A stretch of DNA of 64,000 nucleotides. It comes from Todiramphus chloris collaris. Its lineage: Eukaryota; Chordata; Aves; Coraciiformes; Alcedinidae. Of this stretch, positions 59,878 through 64,000 are shown one piece after another (within the stretch, counting starts at the first letter, position 1; each line of letters starts with the position of its first letter). Made by a program: the position numbers and the translations under genes. Below the pieces are notes generated by a model. The model was not told where the DNA came from, searched no databases, and was given only the letters and a program-made list of their open reading frames with translations. The stretch spans positions 11,601,902-11,665,901 of the forward strand of contig JANVCC010000106.1 in assembly GCA_025345505.1 (NCBI GenBank). Direction: 5' to 3'.

Positions 59878-61139
59878 ATTTCAGTGGTGCTCTTCCTCGG
59901 TTTGTGTGTCCACCTGTGCCTGCTTTCCACTTAAGAGTGAGTGGGCAGCTATTGATGCCCAAGCTTGGGATCCTCTGTTAGGGACCATCTGGGGTCATGC
60001 AACCTTGGCTCCACAGCCCATGTACCCTTGGTAGTGCCACAGGGACCAAGCTGTAGCTGCCACTTCTTGTTTCTGGATGGGAGTTAAGATAGAGCCCCAT
60101 GTTTCATTGGTGAAAGTGCCGTCTGGTTCAGGAAAACATGAAGTTTTTAGTCTTTAATGTGCCTGAGGAGGCACATTGTTTTTTGGAGGGAGGAAGGACG
60201 TTAGGAGACAGAGAAGAGGTTGAAGCTCTCTTCCTGTTTTATCTGTTAAATTACACTTTGCATTGCCTTTGTGTTCCTCACCAAAAATGAGTTATTAAAA
60301 AGCAGTCAGTGGAGTATCAGAGTGGTCCATTTACTACATAGGTGACTAAAAAGGAGTATAAAATCCATAATTATATCCAGTGCTTATTGCTTTACATATG
60401 ATGTTGACAGTGTTGTAAATTACTTCATTACATAATGCCCTGTCTACGGGCTGAGATCCCAGTCTGCCCATTCTTTAAAAATTGTCTAAAATTTGTATCC
60501 TTCTGTATTTTGTCTAGTACAAGTTGCAGCCATCAAGGTAAAGAATTCAGAAAGAGTCCTGAATATATTTCTCAGGAAATATTCTTCCCTGTATCTGCCC
60601 TAGAAGGACAGATGTCTACCTCCTCTTTCTCGAGGTATACTTTGCCACATTATGAGGTGTTTACTTTCTCTCTTTAATACCAGCTTCACATGACTTAATC
60701 CTTACTAATGACTGCAGATCGGCTCTGTGCCATGGAGCCACCTATGTCTGTAGACTTCAAAAAACACACAAACAAAAACGAACCAAACAACAACTGGGAG
60801 GAATCTTGGAAATCTAGCCAGAAAAATCCTCTAACTTCTTTGGCAGAGTGCCTGTAAAGGAAGAGAGAACACGGACTCAAAATAAATTACAGGATTCAGC
60901 AGCACATTAAATTAACTTTAAGAAATTGCTTTCTCCTTGTATTAGTGACTAGTGATAATTTGATACACTTCAGCCCTGGTCACTTTATTACTTTAAAAGA
61001 AATGGAAATAGAAATATAAGAACAGAAATCTTAAGTAATAGGGCCAATTTTAAAGCAGTATCTTAAATCAAAATATTGTGGTTAAGAGGAGACATCCTAA
61101 CAAAGAGTTAATTGTAAAAGTAGTAAGAGGAACCATAGT
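59878..61139. other. Gene-free interval
   Basis: About 1.3 kb. The first 250 bp are somewhat GC-richer than the average. No recognised exon or repeat. Confidence 0.5.
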
Positions 61140-61285
61140 ATAATTTAGTCTTGAAGGAATTTCTGGAGGCTCTAGTGTCAATCCCCTTCCTCAGAGCAAG
61201 GGCCAGTGGAGATAAGGTTGGTCAAGATTTTCAAATTAAGCTTTGAGTATATCCAAGGCTGTAGATTCCACAATCCATTGTGAGT
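61140..61285 (-). mobile_element. Ancient CR1 3'-end relic (CR1-H)
   Basis: A heavily decayed copy recognisable by the order of blocks: CATAGTATAATTTAG, then GGAGGCTCTAGTGTCAATCCCC (cf. ...CATCTAGTCCAACCCC), CAGAGCAAGGGCC, GTCAAGATTTT, TTTGAGTATATCCAAGGCTG and TAGATTCCACAATCC. These correspond in sequence and spacing to the 3' UTR and ORF2 end of avian CR1 on the minus strand. It is much more diverged than the other copies. Confidence 0.7.
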
Positions 61286-64000
61286 TTTAGAGGGTGACAT
61301 GCATATTTCTCAGCACAGATCAGAGAAAGAAGAGTTTTGAACCACAGATTACTTGCACTCTTTAAAGGTACCTTCCTCACAGGTATTTATGACAGTAGCA
61401 CATTTTGGTTTTGTTTTGTTTTGTTTTTTTCCCCCAGTTAATAAATAATATAGTTCTGTCTCTATGAAGGTAGAGATGTTCAAATTGCAGACATTCATTG
61501 TTTAAATCAATATTGTTTGGCCATTGTTCAAATCGCCCTACCATGCTACATTTCTTCTCTAAGGATTAGGAATCCCCCCATTATGTTATGTGGGTTCAAT
61601 ATAAAGCAAACACTAATAGTCAGTGTGTGTGAACTGACTCAGCCATGCAAATCTGATGGGTTTATTTGGCTGCTGTGCTCATCAACTTCAAAAATAATTA
61701 CAGCTAGCAGTTTAAAGCGTGAGAAGTACAAGCACACAGACCTGTTACAGAGCTCTTCTGGCTGCAGAGATCTTTCTACTACGTTAGACTGCAACTTGAA
61801 CTTTTTTTTTTCCTTTACAAAAAGTTGACCATGTCTATAAAGTAGGAAAATAATTCAGGAAGGGCAATAATTACTGTAGTTTTACTCCATGGCTCAGTGA
61901 GGAAAAAGACTGTGTTAACAATAAAAAATTATCTATGAAGTATGCCGCACAAAGGATTTTTTTTCACCTCATTTCCTGTAGGTGAAGATGATCCTGTATT
62001 TATTGTGCAAATATATAATCCCAAATGTAAGGATTTGCTGCAGAAAGTGAAATATTCACCTCAGAGCAATAAATGAAAGGATTGTCACTCCTCACAGATT
62101 TTAGAAAATCATTTATCATGGATTAATTTATAACTACCAGGATCAACTTCTTTCTGTTGTGCTTTGCTTGTCAGAAAATGCTTGAATGAAGAGAATTTCT
62201 AAGGATGTACCTTAAAGGCTTTATAAGTGTAATATTAAAGCTTTTATCCATTGGAACCTCGTAAAGTCCAAAGGGTACAGGTTTGAAAAGGGCATTCCTT
62301 GGTTCTTGTCTGTTATCCCTAGTATCTAAATTATTTTTTATTTATTTATTCATTGACTGATTTATTTTGTCCTATACATATTTCACTGTCTGTGACTGGC
62401 TGCATCCTTCAGGATTTGTTTTACAATATCTATCTCTTTCTCTTCCTCGATGGCTTTATTGTAAGAGTAAGAAGATGCAGTCTGTTTTCCAGGAGTTTTC
62501 TTGGACAAGCATCCTGTTGTCTTAGAAGATGGAGATGTACCATGTAATGAATACACCGACACAGTGAAGGAGACAACTGAGTGGAGGTTATAATTTTTTT
62601 TGAGCAGGAAGGAGTAGTGTAGACATGCCTGTTAACACTAGGAGAGAAATGAGTCTCCAGAGAATAACTCAAAGGAAGTATTTGAAAAAGAAGGGTGACA
62701 CATTCCCCTATAGTTCATAGGAAGCAAAAAAAGCGTAATCGGTACTGTGTAACATTACAGAGGATGAGTAAATGAGCCCTTACTTCTGGAAGGTCACAGG
62801 CTGAAGAATTCCAAGTTATTTATCAAGGATATCATTTTGGCCAAACTATGAATTAGAATTATCATAGTTATTATAGGATAGTTATTTCTACCCTATATAT
62901 TTTTTTTCTGTAATGCATGTTTTAATTTATTTTGTTTTGCTTTAGGGGGTTTGTTTTGCATAGAATGTTTTGCTGCATTTTGCCAGCCTGCCAGCCTTTT
63001 TACCTAAGAAGTATTAGCATACGCCAATGTAACTTACCAATAAGTAACTTGAGGGAAGAAGTAATTTTTTTATATATATGAAAAATAAATGAGAGGTTAT
63101 TCACAAAGAGAGATACAATGTAAGTTTAACTGAATATATTTACATTAGAATGCAAGAGATTGATAACCATAAATGTAAGAAATTAATGTGCAGTGTTAAG
63201 CTGTTTTTCAATGAGAATAACATGTTGGAGAGATTTCTGGAAAAAGGAATTCTACAAGTATATTTTTAGTATATCTCTGTAATAACCATGATGCTTCCTG
63301 AGTTTTTATAATCTTGTATTATAGTTTGCCTCAGAACAAACTTCTGAGGCAGAAAAGTGCTATCCTTAGCAGAAAAGTGCTTTATTTATTTTAAAGCTGA
63401 GGAACTGAAACACAGGATAGACTGTGGCTTTCCTAAGGTGCAGGAAGATGTGTGATGCAGGAAGATGTGTGAAGCAGAGCAGAAAGTGGCAACTCAGTTT
63501 CCCATGTCCCAGGATGGAATGCTAACTCCCAAATATGTCTGCATTTGAGGTTGCAATAGAATGTCTGGTTGCCTGGGTTTAAACAGGCTGGGTTAGACAT
63601 TGGTAATAGTTTCTGTGACAGAATGAATTTCAGTGCAGTCCAGATTACTCTGCCTCTCATCTTTGTAGCTTATATCCACAGCTACTGAGCTTTATGAAAA
63701 TTTGGTTTCATATTGCTACTCTAGCTAGTGTAAAGGGAGTTTCAGGGTCTGCCTACTACACTAAAGTGTGTTGCATAAATATACCCTATTGTATAGACGT
63801 ACCACATTCTGTGGAGTTGAGAATGCATGCTTTTGTAGTTTAAGTTTTCCTATTAAGTTCAGGGAGTTGATAGTTCAAACAGAAACTCCCAGTTCTGCCA
63901 CAGATATGTGGACGTGAAATGTTAGTCAGGGTATTTATTCACAGTGTCCTGCAATTCTTCTTCTGTAAACTGGAGGCAATGTTTCCTTGCCTCTGTACAG
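61286..64000. other. Gene-free AT-rich interval
   Basis: About 2.7 kb with no recognised exon. A TTTTG-repeat lies at 61405-61431, a T run at 61803-61812 and a 17-bp tandem duplication at 63439-63472. Confidence 0.5.
63439..63472. repeat. Perfect tandem duplication of 17 bp
   Basis: TGCAGGAAGATGTGTGA occurs twice in a row (63439-63455 and 63456-63472) without a mismatch, which suggests a recent slippage or duplication event, possibly polymorphic. A looser direct repeat, GCAGAAAAGTGCT, lies just upstream at 63349-63382. Confidence 0.85.

Overview
The window reads as AT-rich vertebrate nuclear DNA from a bird. The bird call rests on the repeats: seven clear CR1 LINE copies plus one decayed relic, one young copy ending in the ATTCTATG octamer tail typical of CR1, and three solo LTRs of an avian ERVL-like family (TGTCCTGGTTTGAG start, TGTGACA end, 5-bp target duplications). 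No host protein-coding exon, rRNA, tRNA or CRISPR array could be supported. The rest looks intergenic or deep-intronic. CR1 covers about 11.8 kb by my boundaries, roughly 18% of the window. That is dense for a bird and might point to a CR1-rich lineage such as woodpeckers or hornbills, but this is only inference.

Layout. 1-407: no gene. 408-1222: solo LTR (+), duplication GATGG. 1228-4992: no gene. 4998-5805: second LTR (-). 5949-6311 (-): an isolated 120-codon ORF of unknown nature with a faint VWA-like look. 6327-9735: long, young CR1 (+) holding the end of ORF1 (SGNH esterase) and nearly all of ORF2 (endonuclease plus reverse transcriptase), broken by two stops and two frameshifts. 9882-13005: second long CR1 (-), tail-to-tail with the first. 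14056-14865: third LTR (-), duplication TTAGG. 14871-24364: no gene. 24365-27055: third long CR1 (-), with a D-to-N change in RT motif A. 30435-30806: CR1 3' fragment (+). 38038-38622 and 39278-39847: two probable older LTRs of other families, on opposite strands. 47480-48158: CR1 3' fragment (-). 58389-58550 (-) and 58710-59877 (+): two CR1 fragments placed head-to-head around a poly-C/poly-A tract. 61140-61285: very old CR1 relic (-). 59878-64000 is otherwise without a gene.

How the parts work together. The coding content is all retrotransposon-derived. CR1 ORF2 supplies the endonuclease and reverse transcriptase for target-primed insertion, and ORF1 carries an esterase domain. Every copy here is 5'-truncated and mutated, so none should be autonomous. 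The solo LTRs keep TATA-like and ATTAAA signals and may act as promoters or polyadenylation sites. I did not find a convincing new biological system. The items most worth checking are the 5949-6311 ORF, an ORF shared by the three LTRs on the strand opposite to LTR transcription, the tail-to-tail CR1 pair, and the near-intact CR1 at 6327-9735.
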